DNA from: Treponema sp.
GTDB taxonomy: Bacteria > Spirochaetota > Spirochaetia > Treponematales > Treponemataceae
DNA length: 64,000 nt
NCBI GenBank assembly: GCA_024402565.1
Contig: JAKSTM010000002.1
Location: 62,001-126,000, forward strand
Direction: 5' to 3'
Shown: positions 8,528 to 18,387 of the stretch, in pieces
How the letters are laid out: the number at the start of each line of letters is the position of its first letter
How positions within the stretch are numbered: position 1 is the first letter of the stretch
The notes under the pieces: model-generated
Database searches by the model: none
What the model was told of the DNA's origin: nothing
What the model saw: only the letters and a program-made list of their open reading frames with translations
Translations under genes and position numbers: made by a program

Positions 8528-10134
8528 AAAAAAGTTTTAATGTAACGGAAGTATTATGGTACTCCGTTACATGTTGCTTAAGTATCTTTATTCTTCTTCC
8601 TCTTGTTTGCGTTTTTTCAAAGATTCGTTTTGCGGATCTTTCAGTGATTTTTCTGCAGTCACGTTTCCAGAAGACAATGTTCAATACTCTTCTGGAATGT
8701 GTTTGTTCAACAAGTCTTTCTGTTCTGACTGGATATTTATATGCATATGCTATAGTTTTTGGACGAATGCCCTTCAAGAAGTTTTTTGCATCCCTTCCAA
8801 TCCTTCATCTGGTAACTCCTCCATTTGTTGGAGGACTGGCTTTCATTCTTCTTCTTGGACGTCAGGGTTTGATAACAAAAACAATTCTTGGTCTGGATAT
8901 TTCTCTTTATGGATTTCCTGGTCTTTTGATTGCCCAAGTTCTGTGTTTTTTTCCACTTTCATATTTGATGTGCAAAGAAAGTTTTGAAGCTCTCAATTCA
9001 AATTTAATTGAAGGGGCAGTAAGTCTTGGAGCAACAAAATTAAAAATATTTTTCAAGATTATTTTTCCACTTTCTTTTCCCGCATTAGCCAGCAGTTTTT
9101 TATTTATTGCAGTATCTGTATTAAGTGATTTTGGAAATCCAATGATAGTAGGAGGACGCTTCAAAGTACTGGCTGTAGAAATTTATACACAGCTTACAGG
9201 CTGGATGAATGCTGGTACATCTGCCGCTCTTGGTCTTGTTCTTCTTGTTCCATCACTTTTTCTTTTCTTTTTACAAAACAGATTATTTAAAAAACAAACA
9301 AAAAAAACAGCCATAATAGGCGGTAAGAGCGGATTAATGAAAAGTGAGGAAAACAAACCCGTTTTCAGGAATTCATTTTTTGCAGATATTCTCCTGTTTA
9401 TTTTTGTACTGTTTATTGCTCTTGCCGTTTTGCTTCAGTTCGCCGCTATTATTGCGGGAAGTTTTCAGAAACTTTGGGGAATCGATACGACATTTACTAC
9501 AAGTCATATTATAAAGACCTTTAAATACGGAAAAGAATTTTTGAATTCTGTTTTATTTGCCCTTATTGCTTCAACCCTTTCAGCATTGATATCGGCTTTT
9601 GTTTCATACTGTGTTCATAGAGGTTCAGGTCAGAAGCGGGTAGGAAAGGGTTTTATGGATTCTTTGATACAGTTACCTTCTGCTATTCCAGGTTCTCTTT
9701 TGGGGCTTGCTTTGTCACTAACTGCAAATATGTTTCATTTCAAAGCTCCACGTTTTATGATTGTTATGGCAATAACCATTTCTTTCATGCCGTTCTCATA
9801 TAGAATTGTGACTTCTACTTTTAGTCAGATAAAACATACTTTAGATGAAGGGGCCCAAAGTTTAGGAGCTAAACCTTTGAAAATACTTTGGAAAGTATTG
9901 TTTCCTTTGGCTCGTGGTGGAATCAGCAGTGGCTGGACTTATAATTTTGCACGTGGTGTTGGAACATTAAGTTCGGTAATATTTCTTGTTAGTTTTAATA
10001 CTCCACTTTGTTCGGTTCGTATTTTGAATCTGGCGGAACAGGGAGACTGGGGACGTGCAGCGGCTATGGCCATGGAATTGACTTTAATAACTTTTGGAAT
10101 AATCGCTGCGGGAAAATTGATAATAAAAAAATGA
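8506..10134 (+). CDS. ABC transporter permease, FbpB-like double-domain
   Basis: A 542-residue membrane protein made of two homologous six-helix halves, as in the iron permeases FbpB and SfuB. Each half carries a coupling-helix motif that contacts the ATPase: EGAVSLGA near residue 170 and EGAQSLGA near residue 450, each followed by an FP about ten residues on. A hydrophilic linker rich in K, Q and N joins the halves near residue 265. The start overlaps the binding-protein gene by 22 bp, which suggests translational coupling since no ribosome site is visible. It pairs with the binding protein and ATPase on either side. Confidence 0.9.
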   Translation: MDRTGKIEKSFNVTEVLWYSVTCCLSIFILLPLVCVFSKIRFADLSVIFLQSRFQKTMFNTLLECVCSTSLSVLTGYLYAYAIVFGRMPFKKFFASLPILHLVTPPFVGGLAFILLLGRQGLITKTILGLDISLYGFPGLLIAQVLCFFPLSYLMCKESFEALNSNLIEGAVSLGATKLKIFFKIIFPLSFPALASSFLFIAVSVLSDFGNPMIVGGRFKVLAVEIYTQLTGWMNAGTSAALGLVLLVPSLFLFFLQNRLFKKQTKKTAIIGGKSGLMKSEENKPVFRNSFFADILLFIFVLFIALAVLLQFAAIIAGSFQKLWGIDTTFTTSHIIKTFKYGKEFLNSVLFALIASTLSALISAFVSYCVHRGSGQKRVGKGFMDSLIQLPSAIPGSLLGLALSLTANMFHFKAPRFMIVMAITISFMPFSYRIVTSTFSQIKHTLDEGAQSLGAKPLKILWKVLFPLARGGISSGWTYNFARGVGTLSSVIFLVSFNTPLCSVRILNLAEQGDWGRAAAMAMELTLITFGIIAAGKLIIKK

Positions 10135-10167
10135 CATGGTCGCAGGGTTTTGAATGCGGAGTTCGTT

Positions 10168-11130
10168 ATGAATAAAGAAGAAATTTTAAGATTGGATGAA
10201 ATTAGTTTTTCATATGAAAAGAACGAAATAATAAATAATTTTTCACTTTCTGTTGAGCGTGGAACTTTTACAACTTTGCTTGGACCTTCGGGTTGTGGAA
10301 AGACAACACTCCTAAGGCTTATGGCAGGCTTTTTGAAACCTTCTGCCGGAAAGATTTTTATAAATGGAAATGATGTAACAAATGTTTCTGTCGAACAGCG
10401 AAAAATTGGTTTTGTTTTTCAAGATTATGCCTTGTTTCCTCACATGACTGTAAAACAAAATCTTCTTTTTGGATTTGGTACTAAAGAAAAAAAGACACAT
10501 TTTTCTGATATGGAAACTATTTGTTCTTCTTTAGGACTTTCAAAATTTCTGGAACGATATCCACATGAACTTTCAGGCGGTCAGCAGCAGCGCGTTGCTT
10601 TGGGACGAACCCTTATGATGAAGCCTGAGATTATTCTGATGGATGAACCTCTTTCTTCCCTTGATGCAAAACTTAGAATTCGTGTTCGTGAAGAACTCAT
10701 GGAAATCCAGAAAAAAATCGGCATTACAACAGTTTATGTAACTCATGACCAGGAAGAAGCTTTGTCTCTTTCAGATAAAATTGCTGTGATTAATCAGGGA
10801 CGGCTTCTTCAGTATGATACTCCGGAGAATGTGTATTTTGAGCCGACCTGTAAAGAAGCAGCCATTTTTTCCGGAATGACAAATTTTATAAAATTAAAAG
10901 GAAAGGAATATCTGGTCCGTCCTGAATGGATGGAGTTTTCTGAAACTGGTGACTTTTCAGGTGAAATTATTTCTTCTTCGTTTTTGGGAATGATAAGACG
11001 ATATCGCGTGAAATACGCAGAAGCAGAAAATGGTATATTAATAGTGGATTCTCCAGTTTCCGCTATTTTTCAAAATGGGCAGGAAGTAAAAATAAAAATC
11101 AATAAAAGTCTTGCTTTATATAATATCTGA
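10168..11130 (+). CDS. ABC transporter ATP-binding protein (FbpC/PotA type)
   Basis: The cytoplasmic ATPase of the importer, 320 residues. Walker A is GPSGCGKTT, the Q-loop region is IGFVFQDYALFPHM, the signature is LSGGQQQR and Walker B is ILMDEP followed by LSSLDAKLR; the switch histidine is in VTHDQEEA. About 95 residues after the nucleotide-binding domain form a short TOBE-like regulatory region. I start at the ATG at 10168, preceded by GCGGAG at 10156-10161; a TTG six codons upstream is less likely. The gene ends 19 bp before the next lipoprotein gene. Confidence 0.93.
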   Translation: MNKEEILRLDEISFSYEKNEIINNFSLSVERGTFTTLLGPSGCGKTTLLRLMAGFLKPSAGKIFINGNDVTNVSVEQRKIGFVFQDYALFPHMTVKQNLLFGFGTKEKKTHFSDMETICSSLGLSKFLERYPHELSGGQQQRVALGRTLMMKPEIILMDEPLSSLDAKLRIRVREELMEIQKKIGITTVYVTHDQEEALSLSDKIAVINQGRLLQYDTPENVYFEPTCKEAAIFSGMTNFIKLKGKEYLVRPEWMEFSETGDFSGEIISSSFLGMIRRYRVKYAEAENGILIVDSPVSAIFQNGQEVKIKINKSLALYNI

Positions 11131-11149
11131 TTTTCGATAAACTAAAAGA

Positions 11150-12457
11150 ATGAAAAAATCACTTATTTCTATTGCCCTTATTTCTGTAGCTTTTCTTTTG
11201 ACTTCATGTAAAGAAAAGGTAATGGGTTACAGTGTTGCTTTGTGGAATCTCCCTGAACAGCAGATTTCTGCCGGTGAAGTTGTTCCTGTTTATATAAAAT
11301 CAAATATTTCACATGTTTATGTAGCAGGTTTTTCTGATGATGCAAAATTTGAAGTTCCACTCTGGAAGATGACTGAACCTGAAAAACAGAAGATTGCCGT
11401 AAAAACTTCTGAAAAATATAGTGATTATGCTCATATATATGCCAGTGCAAAAATTGACGGACTTCCAATCCGTGCTCAGACTGTAAATACATCAAAACAG
11501 GTTTATCGTTTAAGAAAGGGTGAAGTTATAAAGATTCTTTACAAAGGGACTGGTCAGGCTGTAATGGCTGGAAAGAATCCTCTGGAAGGAGACTGGCTTC
11601 GAGTCCTTACAGATAACGGAACTCAAGGCTGGTGTTTTTCATATAACCTGGCTCTTTTTGAAACTGATATTTCTGGAAATCGCATTGGCGGCGAAGAAAT
11701 TGTAGAAGAAGAAAAAACAGATCCTTATATGGAAACTGTTTGTAATGCAATCTGGTACCCGGATTATTATAAATCATTAATCGACAGTAACAATATTGAT
11801 ATTTCTCGTCTTAATGCTTCTTATCGATTTACAATTGACGAAGAAAATAAGAAGGTTTCCCTTAATTTGAAAGATATTCATGAAAGTTGGGATTATGATG
11901 GATTCACTAAGCGTGATGATAAAGAATATGCACTTAATGGAATTCCATGTATTGTCTATTATAAAAATGCAGGCTTTATTGTTGTCAGATATACAGGAGA
12001 AAGTGGAAAACCACAGGATTTGAATTTTGTTGCAATTAATGCCAACCTGTCGGATATAGTTTCTGCGGAACGTGAACGCCGTACAAATGCCTTTAATACT
12101 GTTTATTCACATGGAAATAGTTATAGAAGTCAGAACTGGGGAACAATTACATTAACTTCTGATGGTGCTTTCAGATGGGGTGGAAACAGGGCTCTGGTTA
12201 ATCAGGGAATAATTAGTGCACAGGCTAAAAATGGTGGAACCGTAAACGCCAAATATGTAGTTTCAAAGAAGCTTATGGAAAATTATGATGGCGTATTAAC
12301 ATTCCTCTTTGACGGCGCATCTGGAGAAGTAAATTTCTTGTATAAACTGGAAGAATGTGCTATTCGTCTTGAAGATGCATCAAGTGCAACTTTTGATGGA
12401 AACATGGTAAAGGCTCGCGGAAGCGGTGCTTTGATTCTGTATTTTACTGTTCAATAA
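11150..12457 (+). CDS. Lipoprotein with bacterial SH3 domain
   Basis: A 435-residue exported protein with lipoprotein signal MKKSLISIALISVAFLLTSC. An SH3-like segment lies around residues 120-170 (LRKGEVIKILYKG, then DWLRVLTDNGTQGWCF), a fold that often binds cell-wall peptides. The rest, about 250 residues rich in beta-strand patterns and aromatic residues, is not a family I recognise. It lies 19 bp after the ABC ATPase gene and may share its transcript. A link between the importer and this lipoprotein is not evident from sequence. Confidence 0.75.
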   Translation: MKKSLISIALISVAFLLTSCKEKVMGYSVALWNLPEQQISAGEVVPVYIKSNISHVYVAGFSDDAKFEVPLWKMTEPEKQKIAVKTSEKYSDYAHIYASAKIDGLPIRAQTVNTSKQVYRLRKGEVIKILYKGTGQAVMAGKNPLEGDWLRVLTDNGTQGWCFSYNLALFETDISGNRIGGEEIVEEEKTDPYMETVCNAIWYPDYYKSLIDSNNIDISRLNASYRFTIDEENKKVSLNLKDIHESWDYDGFTKRDDKEYALNGIPCIVYYKNAGFIVVRYTGESGKPQDLNFVAINANLSDIVSAERERRTNAFNTVYSHGNSYRSQNWGTITLTSDGAFRWGGNRALVNQGIISAQAKNGGTVNAKYVVSKKLMENYDGVLTFLFDGASGEVNFLYKLEECAIRLEDASSATFDGNMVKARGSGALILYFTVQ

Positions 12458-12501
12458 GATTTATATAACACTAATTTGAATAGAATGAAAAAGCTCTTTC
12501 T

Positions 12502-12530
12502 TTGACAAAAAGTGGTAAACGTGTCATACT
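12502..12530 (+). promoter_or_regulatory. Sigma-70 promoter for acyl-CoA synthetase and fabF
   Basis: A perfect -35 TTGACA (12502-12507) lies 17 bp before CATACT (12525-12530). The expected transcription start near 12537 gives a short leader with GGAGGA at 12553-12558 before the ATG at 12565. Because the upstream in-frame TTG is the first codon-sized unit of the -35 itself, it cannot be the start of translation. Confidence 0.75.
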
Positions 12531-12564
12531 CCAAAGGGATTTAAATGCATTCCGGAGGAATAGA

Positions 12565-14274
12565 ATGGAACTTGCACATGAGTTTTTAGTTGAAGACAGA
12601 GAATATACCAGTTATGAAGACTTTTCACAGAACTGTAAATTAAAGACTCCAGAAAATTTTAATTTTGCTTATGATATTGTAGACCGCTACGCCCGTGAAG
12701 ATTCAAATAAACGGGCTTTGGTCTGGATTGATGATAACAGTGAAGATGCTTTAACATTCACATTCTCTGATATTTCAAGAGAATCAAAACGTGCCGCTTA
12801 CTGGCTTGTTCAGAAAGGTATTAAGAAGGGTGATACAGTAATGCTTATCCTTCGCCGCCGTTATGAATGGTGGATTCTGATGCCAGCTCTTCACAGAATC
12901 GGTGCAATCGTAATTCCGGCTACAGATCAGCTTCTGCAGGCAGATATTGAATACCGTACCAATGCTGCCGATGTAAAAATGATTATTTCTTATGACAATC
13001 CTCATATTCAGGAAGAAATTGAAAAGGCTATGCCAAAATCGCCAACTGTTCAGTATCTGGTAACTGTTGGAAATGAAAAACGCGAAGGCTGGATTTCGTT
13101 CCATGAGGAATATTCAAAACTGGATCCTGAATTCCCTCGTCCTGTAGGAGACGCCGCAACCCATAACACAGATCCTATGCTTCTGTACTTTACATCAGGA
13201 ACATCAGGCTATCCAAAAATGGTACTTCAGGATTTTGTTTATCCAATCGGACACATTATGACTGCAAAATACTGGCATGGAGTTGTTGATGACGGACTTC
13301 ACCTTTCAATTGCAGAAACAGGTTGGGCTAAAGCAACCTGGGGAAAACTTTACGGTCAGTGGATTTGTGGTACAGCTCAGTTCGTTTATGATATGAACAT
13401 GCTTAAACCGGATAAGATGCTTCAGATGATTGCAAAATTCGGGTTAACAACATTCTGTGCTCCTCCGACAGTTTACCGCTTCCTGGTTCGTCAGGATCTT
13501 TCAAAATATGATTTAAGTAAATGTGTACGTTTCAGTACAGCCGGTGAAGCTCTGAACGGCGAAGTTTTTGACAAATGGCTTGAAAAAACAGGAAAGAAAA
13601 TCTACGAAGGTTATGGACAGACAGAATCTACAATCATCTGTGGTAACTTCAAAGAATACTCGCCAATTCGTCCTGGTTCTATGGGTAAACCAAATCCTTT
13701 GTACAAAGTTGAAGTTCTGAATCCAAACGGAAAACCTGTTCCTGCAGGTGAAGTTGGCGAACTTTGTATTCATGTTGAAGACGGACGTCCTTTAGGTCTT
13801 CTTATGGGATACCACAAAGATGTTTCCCTTACAGCAGAAGCTTTTGACGGCGGTGTTTATCATACTGGTGACAATGTTTACATGGACGAAGACGGATATG
13901 TTTGGTTCGTTGGACGTAAAGACGACATTATTAAATCGTCAGGTTATCGTATCAGTCCGTTTGAAGTTGAATCTGTTCTTCAGAAACATCCTGCAGTTAT
14001 GGAATGTGCAGTTACAGGCGTTGAAGATGCAAAACGCGGAATGGCTGTAAAAGCAACAATCGTTCTTTCTGCAGAATATGCAGAACGTGATACAAAAGAA
14101 CTGGAAGTAGAAATTTCTACATTTGCTAAAGAAAATACTTCTATGTACAAATGTCCAAGAATTTATGAATTCGTAAAAGAATTGCCAAAAACAATCAGTG
14201 GAAAAATCCGCCGCGTTGAAATCCGCGAAAAAGATAAAGGAAAGGACGCTGATAAAATTAAACAGGATTTCTAA
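12565..14274 (+). CDS. AMP-forming acyl-CoA synthetase (medium/short-chain type)
   Basis: A 569-residue adenylate-forming enzyme that activates a carboxylic acid with ATP and joins it to CoA in the cytoplasm. All family motifs are visible: the P-loop TSGTSGYPKM near residue 213, the adenylation core YGQTE, YHTGDN, the hinge GRKDDIIKSSGYRI, and the C-terminal catalytic lysine in PKTISGKIRR. The ANL organisation resembles medium-chain and acetyl-type synthetases more than long-chain FadD enzymes. It is 12 bp upstream of fabF and shares its promoter, suggesting that the acyl-CoA formed feeds fatty-acid synthesis; that is inference. Confidence 0.9.
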   Translation: MELAHEFLVEDREYTSYEDFSQNCKLKTPENFNFAYDIVDRYAREDSNKRALVWIDDNSEDALTFTFSDISRESKRAAYWLVQKGIKKGDTVMLILRRRYEWWILMPALHRIGAIVIPATDQLLQADIEYRTNAADVKMIISYDNPHIQEEIEKAMPKSPTVQYLVTVGNEKREGWISFHEEYSKLDPEFPRPVGDAATHNTDPMLLYFTSGTSGYPKMVLQDFVYPIGHIMTAKYWHGVVDDGLHLSIAETGWAKATWGKLYGQWICGTAQFVYDMNMLKPDKMLQMIAKFGLTTFCAPPTVYRFLVRQDLSKYDLSKCVRFSTAGEALNGEVFDKWLEKTGKKIYEGYGQTESTIICGNFKEYSPIRPGSMGKPNPLYKVEVLNPNGKPVPAGEVGELCIHVEDGRPLGLLMGYHKDVSLTAEAFDGGVYHTGDNVYMDEDGYVWFVGRKDDIIKSSGYRISPFEVESVLQKHPAVMECAVTGVEDAKRGMAVKATIVLSAEYAERDTKELEVEISTFAKENTSMYKCPRIYEFVKELPKTISGKIRRVEIREKDKGKDADKIKQDF

Positions 14275-14286
14275 GGTCAGATTAAT

Positions 14287-15555
14287 ATGAGAAGAGTAGT
14301 TGTAACAGGTTTAGGATGCGTAAGTCCATGTGGAAATAACGTAAAAGATACTTGGGAAAATGTAAAAAACGGAGTGACAGGAATTGATAAAATCACTTTG
14401 TTTGATGCATCTCAGCATTCAGTTCAGATTGCAGGTGAAGTAAAAAACTTTTCACTTGATGAATATAACCTGGACCGCAAGCTTGTGCGCAAAATGGCAC
14501 GGGGAACTAAATTCCTGGTTGGAGCTTCAATGGAAGCTGTCCGTGATGCAGGCTTTACTCTTCCAACTGAAACAGATAAAGGAAACTTTGGTGGACCAAA
14601 ATGCGGAATCGTTACAGGCGTTGGTATCGGTACAAATGACGCCTGTGAAGATGCTTACAAACGTCTTCTGAATCCTGCCTTCGGCGCAACAAAAGTTCCT
14701 CCTATGACAGCTCCAATGATTATCAATAACGAAGCTGCCGCAAACGTAAGTATCCTTCTGAATATGAACGGTCCTGCATGGACACTTTCAACAGCCTGTT
14801 CTTCAGGAACTGATGCCATCGGCCTTTCATGCGACATGATTAAATCCGGTCGTGTTGACGTTTGTCTCGCAAGCGGCGCTGACGCAAATATTACTGCTCT
14901 GAACTTGAGTGCTTATGCAGCTCTCACAGCATTGACTCCAAACTACAACGATAATCCTAAAATCGCCTGCCGTCCTTTTGACCGTGACCGCTCCGGCTTT
15001 GTCATGGCTGAGGGCGCCGCCGTTCTAGTGCTTGAAGAATATGAACATGCGGTTGCACGCGGCGCTCGTATTTATGCTGAAGTTGCAGGCTGTGCTTCAA
15101 CCTCTGACGCATACCACATTACAGCTCCATGTGTTGACGGACACTGGGGTGCTGAAGCTCTTAAAATGGCAATTGAAGAAGCAGGCATGAAACCTGAAGA
15201 CATTCAGTATTACAACGCACACGGAACTTCAACTCACGCAAATGATTCAAGTGAAAGTGCTCTTGTAAAAACTGTATTCGGTGATTACGCAAAAAAACTT
15301 CACATTTCTTCTACAAAAAGTGAAACCGGTCATATGATTGGTGCTGCAGGTGCTATTGAAGCTTTAATCTGTGTAAAGGCAATTGAAGAAGGTTTTGTAC
15401 CGCCAACAATCAATCTTGAAAACCCTGATATTGAAGGCGGTTGTGATTTGGACTATACACCAAACAAGGGTGTTAAGTGTGATGTTAAAGCCGCAGCCAG
15501 CGTATCACTTGGCTTTGGCGGTCATAACGGCGCTGTTGTCCTGAAGAAAATCTAA
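14287..15555 (+). CDS. fabF: Beta-ketoacyl-ACP synthase II
   Basis: A 422-residue thiolase-fold condensing enzyme that elongates acyl-ACP with malonyl-ACP. The catalytic triad is intact: Cys171 in TACSSGTDAIG, His312 in NAHGTSTHAND and His349 in ETGHMIGAAG, with the conserved Lys344 in SSTKSETGH. Length is close to E. coli FabF (413). It directly follows the acyl-CoA synthetase rather than sitting in a fab/acpP cluster, so a specialised chain-priming or elongation role beside a housekeeping FabF elsewhere is possible. Its last 4 bases overlap the end of the convergent rlpA-like gene. Confidence 0.92.
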   Translation: MRRVVVTGLGCVSPCGNNVKDTWENVKNGVTGIDKITLFDASQHSVQIAGEVKNFSLDEYNLDRKLVRKMARGTKFLVGASMEAVRDAGFTLPTETDKGNFGGPKCGIVTGVGIGTNDACEDAYKRLLNPAFGATKVPPMTAPMIINNEAAANVSILLNMNGPAWTLSTACSSGTDAIGLSCDMIKSGRVDVCLASGADANITALNLSAYAALTALTPNYNDNPKIACRPFDRDRSGFVMAEGAAVLVLEEYEHAVARGARIYAEVAGCASTSDAYHITAPCVDGHWGAEALKMAIEEAGMKPEDIQYYNAHGTSTHANDSSESALVKTVFGDYAKKLHISSTKSETGHMIGAAGAIEALICVKAIEEGFVPPTINLENPDIEGGCDLDYTPNKGVKCDVKAAASVSLGFGGHNGAVVLKKI

Positions 15556-16307
15556 TTTTTTCGTTCTCTCACTACAACGTCTTTGTAGCCTGAATCGGCA
15601 AGTTTTTTCTTTGTTGAATTTAGTTTCTCACTTGGAATCTGGCTTACTACCACTCGGATTATCCCGGATTTTGTTGTTTGATACACAATCTTCTTAAATC
15701 CAAGTTTTGAAAGATTTTTAGCAAAGACTGCGGCATTATCTTTTGAGCTGAAAGATGCAACTTGAATATCCCATATTTTTCCAGGCTCAGGATTTGAAGA
15801 AACTGTTGTTTTTTTAGGTGCTGGATTTGAAGCGGGAGCGGTGGCTTTTGAATTTTCAACGGAATTTTTTCCTTCAATTTTAGCCATAATTTTTTTTGCA
15901 CTTTCGGCAGTGTCTTTTGAAAGTTTTGTGTTTGGCCCCATTTTTACGATTTCAAGTTTTACTGTGGCCAGTCCAGATTTTGTCATTCCCAAATCAATTG
16001 CTGCCTGTGTCGAAAGATCAACTGTCCTTCCGACAACAAAAGGCCCACGGTCATTAACTCTTACTTCCACAGTTTTTCCGTTAGACAGGTTTGTGACTTT
16101 CAAAATGGTATCAAATGGAAGTTCTTTATTTGCACAGGTATAGCCGTACATATTAAATGTTTCACCATTAGAAGTTTTCTTACCATGAAAATCTTTTCCG
16201 TAAAATGAAGCGGTGGCAGAAGACTTATATACTTCAAGGGCTGTAATAGAATTTGAAAAAATCAGGAAAAAGCTAAAAAATACAAAATATTTGATAAAAA
16301 GTTTCAT
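15552..16307 (-). CDS. rlpA: RlpA-like protein with DPBB and SPOR domains
   Basis: A 251-residue exported protein with a signal peptide (FFSFFLIFSNSITALE). A double-psi beta-barrel around residues 28-110 has the RlpA motifs SATASFYGKDFHGKKTSNGE and VRVNDRGPFVVGRTVDLS. A C-terminal SPOR domain (about 175-248, IWDIQVASFSSKDNA) should bind denuded septal glycan. RlpA proteins act as lytic transglycosylases in some bacteria and as non-catalytic septal factors in others. A low-complexity linker rich in S, K and P joins the domains. There is no lipobox cysteine, unlike classic lipoprotein RlpA. Confidence 0.88.
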   Translation of the reverse strand: MKLFIKYFVFFSFFLIFSNSITALEVYKSSATASFYGKDFHGKKTSNGETFNMYGYTCANKELPFDTILKVTNLSNGKTVEVRVNDRGPFVVGRTVDLSTQAAIDLGMTKSGLATVKLEIVKMGPNTKLSKDTAESAKKIMAKIEGKNSVENSKATAPASNPAPKKTTVSSNPEPGKIWDIQVASFSSKDNAAVFAKNLSKLGFKKIVYQTTKSGIIRVVVSQIPSEKLNSTKKKLADSGYKDVVVRERKN

Positions 16308-16341
16308 ATTTGTATTATCGGCATAAAATTGGATGGAATAC

Positions 16342-16370
16342 TCGAAAAAAATGCATTTTTTTAGTATAAT
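16342..16370 (+). promoter_or_regulatory. Promoter of the sensor-GGDEF gene with A/T palindrome
   Basis: TCGAAA (16342-16347) and a perfect TATAAT (16365-16370) are 17 bp apart. The spacer contains a perfect 18-bp palindrome (16345-16362: seven A, TGCA, seven T), a plausible regulator site or DNA-bend element. Confidence 0.55.
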
Positions 16371-16391
16371 TTACAAATAGGGTTCCTAATT

Positions 16392-18371
16392 ATGAAGAAA
16401 ATGAATATCGGCATAATGGTTTTGGATTTATCTGGAGAATATACCCTGGAATTCCTTTCTGGAGTAAATAAATTTTTTAAAGATAAAGACGTAAATGTTA
16501 TTATTACCCAAGTAAAGCTTCCAAATCTTCCATACGGTTTCTTCGAGTATCAGTTCTGGGCAGGATATAATTTACTTCAGTCTAATTCCTTTGATGCTCT
16601 TATTATTGTCAGTTCATTCTTTGTTAGCTCTATTCCTGTAAATATTTTTTCATCCTGGATTTCAGATTTAGCCGGGAAGCCCATTGTATCTGTTGGAAGT
16701 GACCTGAATCTTCCAAATGTTTCTTATATAAAAACTGAATGTGAGACTGCTTTTAGAAATCTCTTTAATCATCTGATAAATAAACATGGCTGTAAAAAAA
16801 TTGCATTTATGTCGGCCAATAAGACTGTATCTGGTGAAGCAAAGGAACGTTTTTCATTGTATAAGCAAATGCTTGCAGAACATGGAATGGAATATGATGA
16901 AGAACTGGTTTATGACGGAAACTTCACAACCGGTTCTGGTGAAACTGCCATGAAAGTTTTTACCCGAAAAGAAGAGGTTCCATTTGATGCAATTGTTTGT
17001 GCAAACGATCTTATGGCAGTAGGGGTAAATAACCAGCTTTCAAGACTGGGACTTTCTATTCCAGACGATGTTATTGTTGCAGGATTTGATAATTCTATTC
17101 ATGCCCGAATTATAGAACCACGTCTTACAACAATCAGTCAGGAAATAACAGAACAGGGATATTTTGCTGCTGAACTGGTTTATAAAAAAGCCTGTGGTGA
17201 AACAGTTCCAAAAGAAAATAATTTTACGTTGAAAAACGTATTCCGACAGTCCTGTGGCTGTATTGAAAAAAATGATTATAACACAGATTATATTTCCGAA
17301 TCAGGCGAAAAAATCGGAAACGAAAAGCCTTACCTTACCAGCAGTTTATCTGAATACATGAAGAATAACGATGACAAACAGAAAGTTTATATACTTCTGG
17401 ACGTTCTTCAGGTTTCAGATACATTGGTGGATCTGTTTTATCGCTTTAAACAAATTCTTTTTTCAGTTGATATTCGTCGTCTGGCTGTTGTCCTGTATGA
17501 TGAACCGATTGAAAACACAAAGGGCGACGATTTTATTCTTCCAAAAGAAGTTGAGCTGGCATTGGTACTGGACCGCGAACATGATATTGAATCTGTATAT
17601 CCGGGAATAAGATTTAATCCAAGAGAAAAGATTTTCCCTGAAGATGTATTTGATCTTGATTATTCAGAATATGTTCTGGAACCAATTTTCTTTGGAGAAA
17701 AACAGTATGGATATTTCATGCTGAAAATGGGCGAAACAAATTATTCTCAGAGTCATATCTATATTAAAGCCCTGGCAAATGCCATTGCTTCAAGTTACGA
17801 ATATACAAAGAAAAATGATGAAAATGCACTTCTTTCAAAAATGAATGAACATTTGACGGTTGATAATGATAAGCTGAATGAAACATCAAAAACTGATGAA
17901 TTGACTCAAGTTTTCAATCGTCGTGGATTTATGTTTGCGGGAAAACAGATTCTGGCACTTACACAGTCAGTGATTAAGAGTGGAACCGTTTTTTTCTGTG
18001 ATATGGATGGACTTAAGAAAATCAACGATAATTATGGCCACCATATGGGTGATGCTGCAATTAAAGTCGTTGCCCAGGCATTGAAAAAAACTTTCAGCTT
18101 AAATGATGTAATCGGCCGATTAGGCGGTGATGAATTCGCTGTAATCTCCGGTGAAGTAACACTTGATAAAATCGAAGAGAAGAATAAAATGATTTCCGAA
18201 AATTGTGCTGCACTTGCAAAGCGTAAAAAGCTCCCTTTTGAAGTAAATGTCAGTGTTGGTGCTGTTGCTTTTACAAGCAATGATACCGACCTTGAAAGGC
18301 TTCTGAAAAAGGCGGATGAATTGCAGTATAAATTGAAGAAAGAAAAGAAAGTCGCAAGAGGCGACATTTAA
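16392..18371 (+). CDS. Diguanylate cyclase with LacI-type sugar-binding sensor
   Basis: A 659-residue protein with no signal peptide or membrane helix. Residues 1-290 are a periplasmic-binding type 1 fold as in LacI regulators but without the DNA-binding helix-turn-helix (compare PFDAIVCANDLMAVGV and DDVIVAGFDNS with LacI/PurR). A middle region of about 200 residues follows, then a GGDEF domain from about residue 490 with DELTQVFNRRGF and an intact GGDEF at 578-582, predicted to make c-di-GMP from GTP. The inhibitory RxxD site is not intact: SLND occupies its place. It should report a cytoplasmic small ligand to c-di-GMP. The PurF-like gene follows after 16 bp. Confidence 0.88.
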   Translation: MKKMNIGIMVLDLSGEYTLEFLSGVNKFFKDKDVNVIITQVKLPNLPYGFFEYQFWAGYNLLQSNSFDALIIVSSFFVSSIPVNIFSSWISDLAGKPIVSVGSDLNLPNVSYIKTECETAFRNLFNHLINKHGCKKIAFMSANKTVSGEAKERFSLYKQMLAEHGMEYDEELVYDGNFTTGSGETAMKVFTRKEEVPFDAIVCANDLMAVGVNNQLSRLGLSIPDDVIVAGFDNSIHARIIEPRLTTISQEITEQGYFAAELVYKKACGETVPKENNFTLKNVFRQSCGCIEKNDYNTDYISESGEKIGNEKPYLTSSLSEYMKNNDDKQKVYILLDVLQVSDTLVDLFYRFKQILFSVDIRRLAVVLYDEPIENTKGDDFILPKEVELALVLDREHDIESVYPGIRFNPREKIFPEDVFDLDYSEYVLEPIFFGEKQYGYFMLKMGETNYSQSHIYIKALANAIASSYEYTKKNDENALLSKMNEHLTVDNDKLNETSKTDELTQVFNRRGFMFAGKQILALTQSVIKSGTVFFCDMDGLKKINDNYGHHMGDAAIKVVAQALKKTFSLNDVIGRLGGDEFAVISGEVTLDKIEEKNKMISENCAALAKRKKLPFEVNVSVGAVAFTSNDTDLERLLKKADELQYKLKKEKKVARGDI

Positions 18372-18387
18372 TACAGGAGATTAGATT

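Noticed and set aside
8506-8777. Minus-strand open frame at the permease 5' end
   Set aside because: It is the antisense of the coupled binding-protein/permease overlap and has no ribosome site or recognisable product.
12502-12564. Longer start for the acyl-CoA synthetase at the TTG 12502
   Set aside because: That TTG is part of the perfect -35 TTGACA; the ATG at 12565 has GGAGGA and fits the family length.
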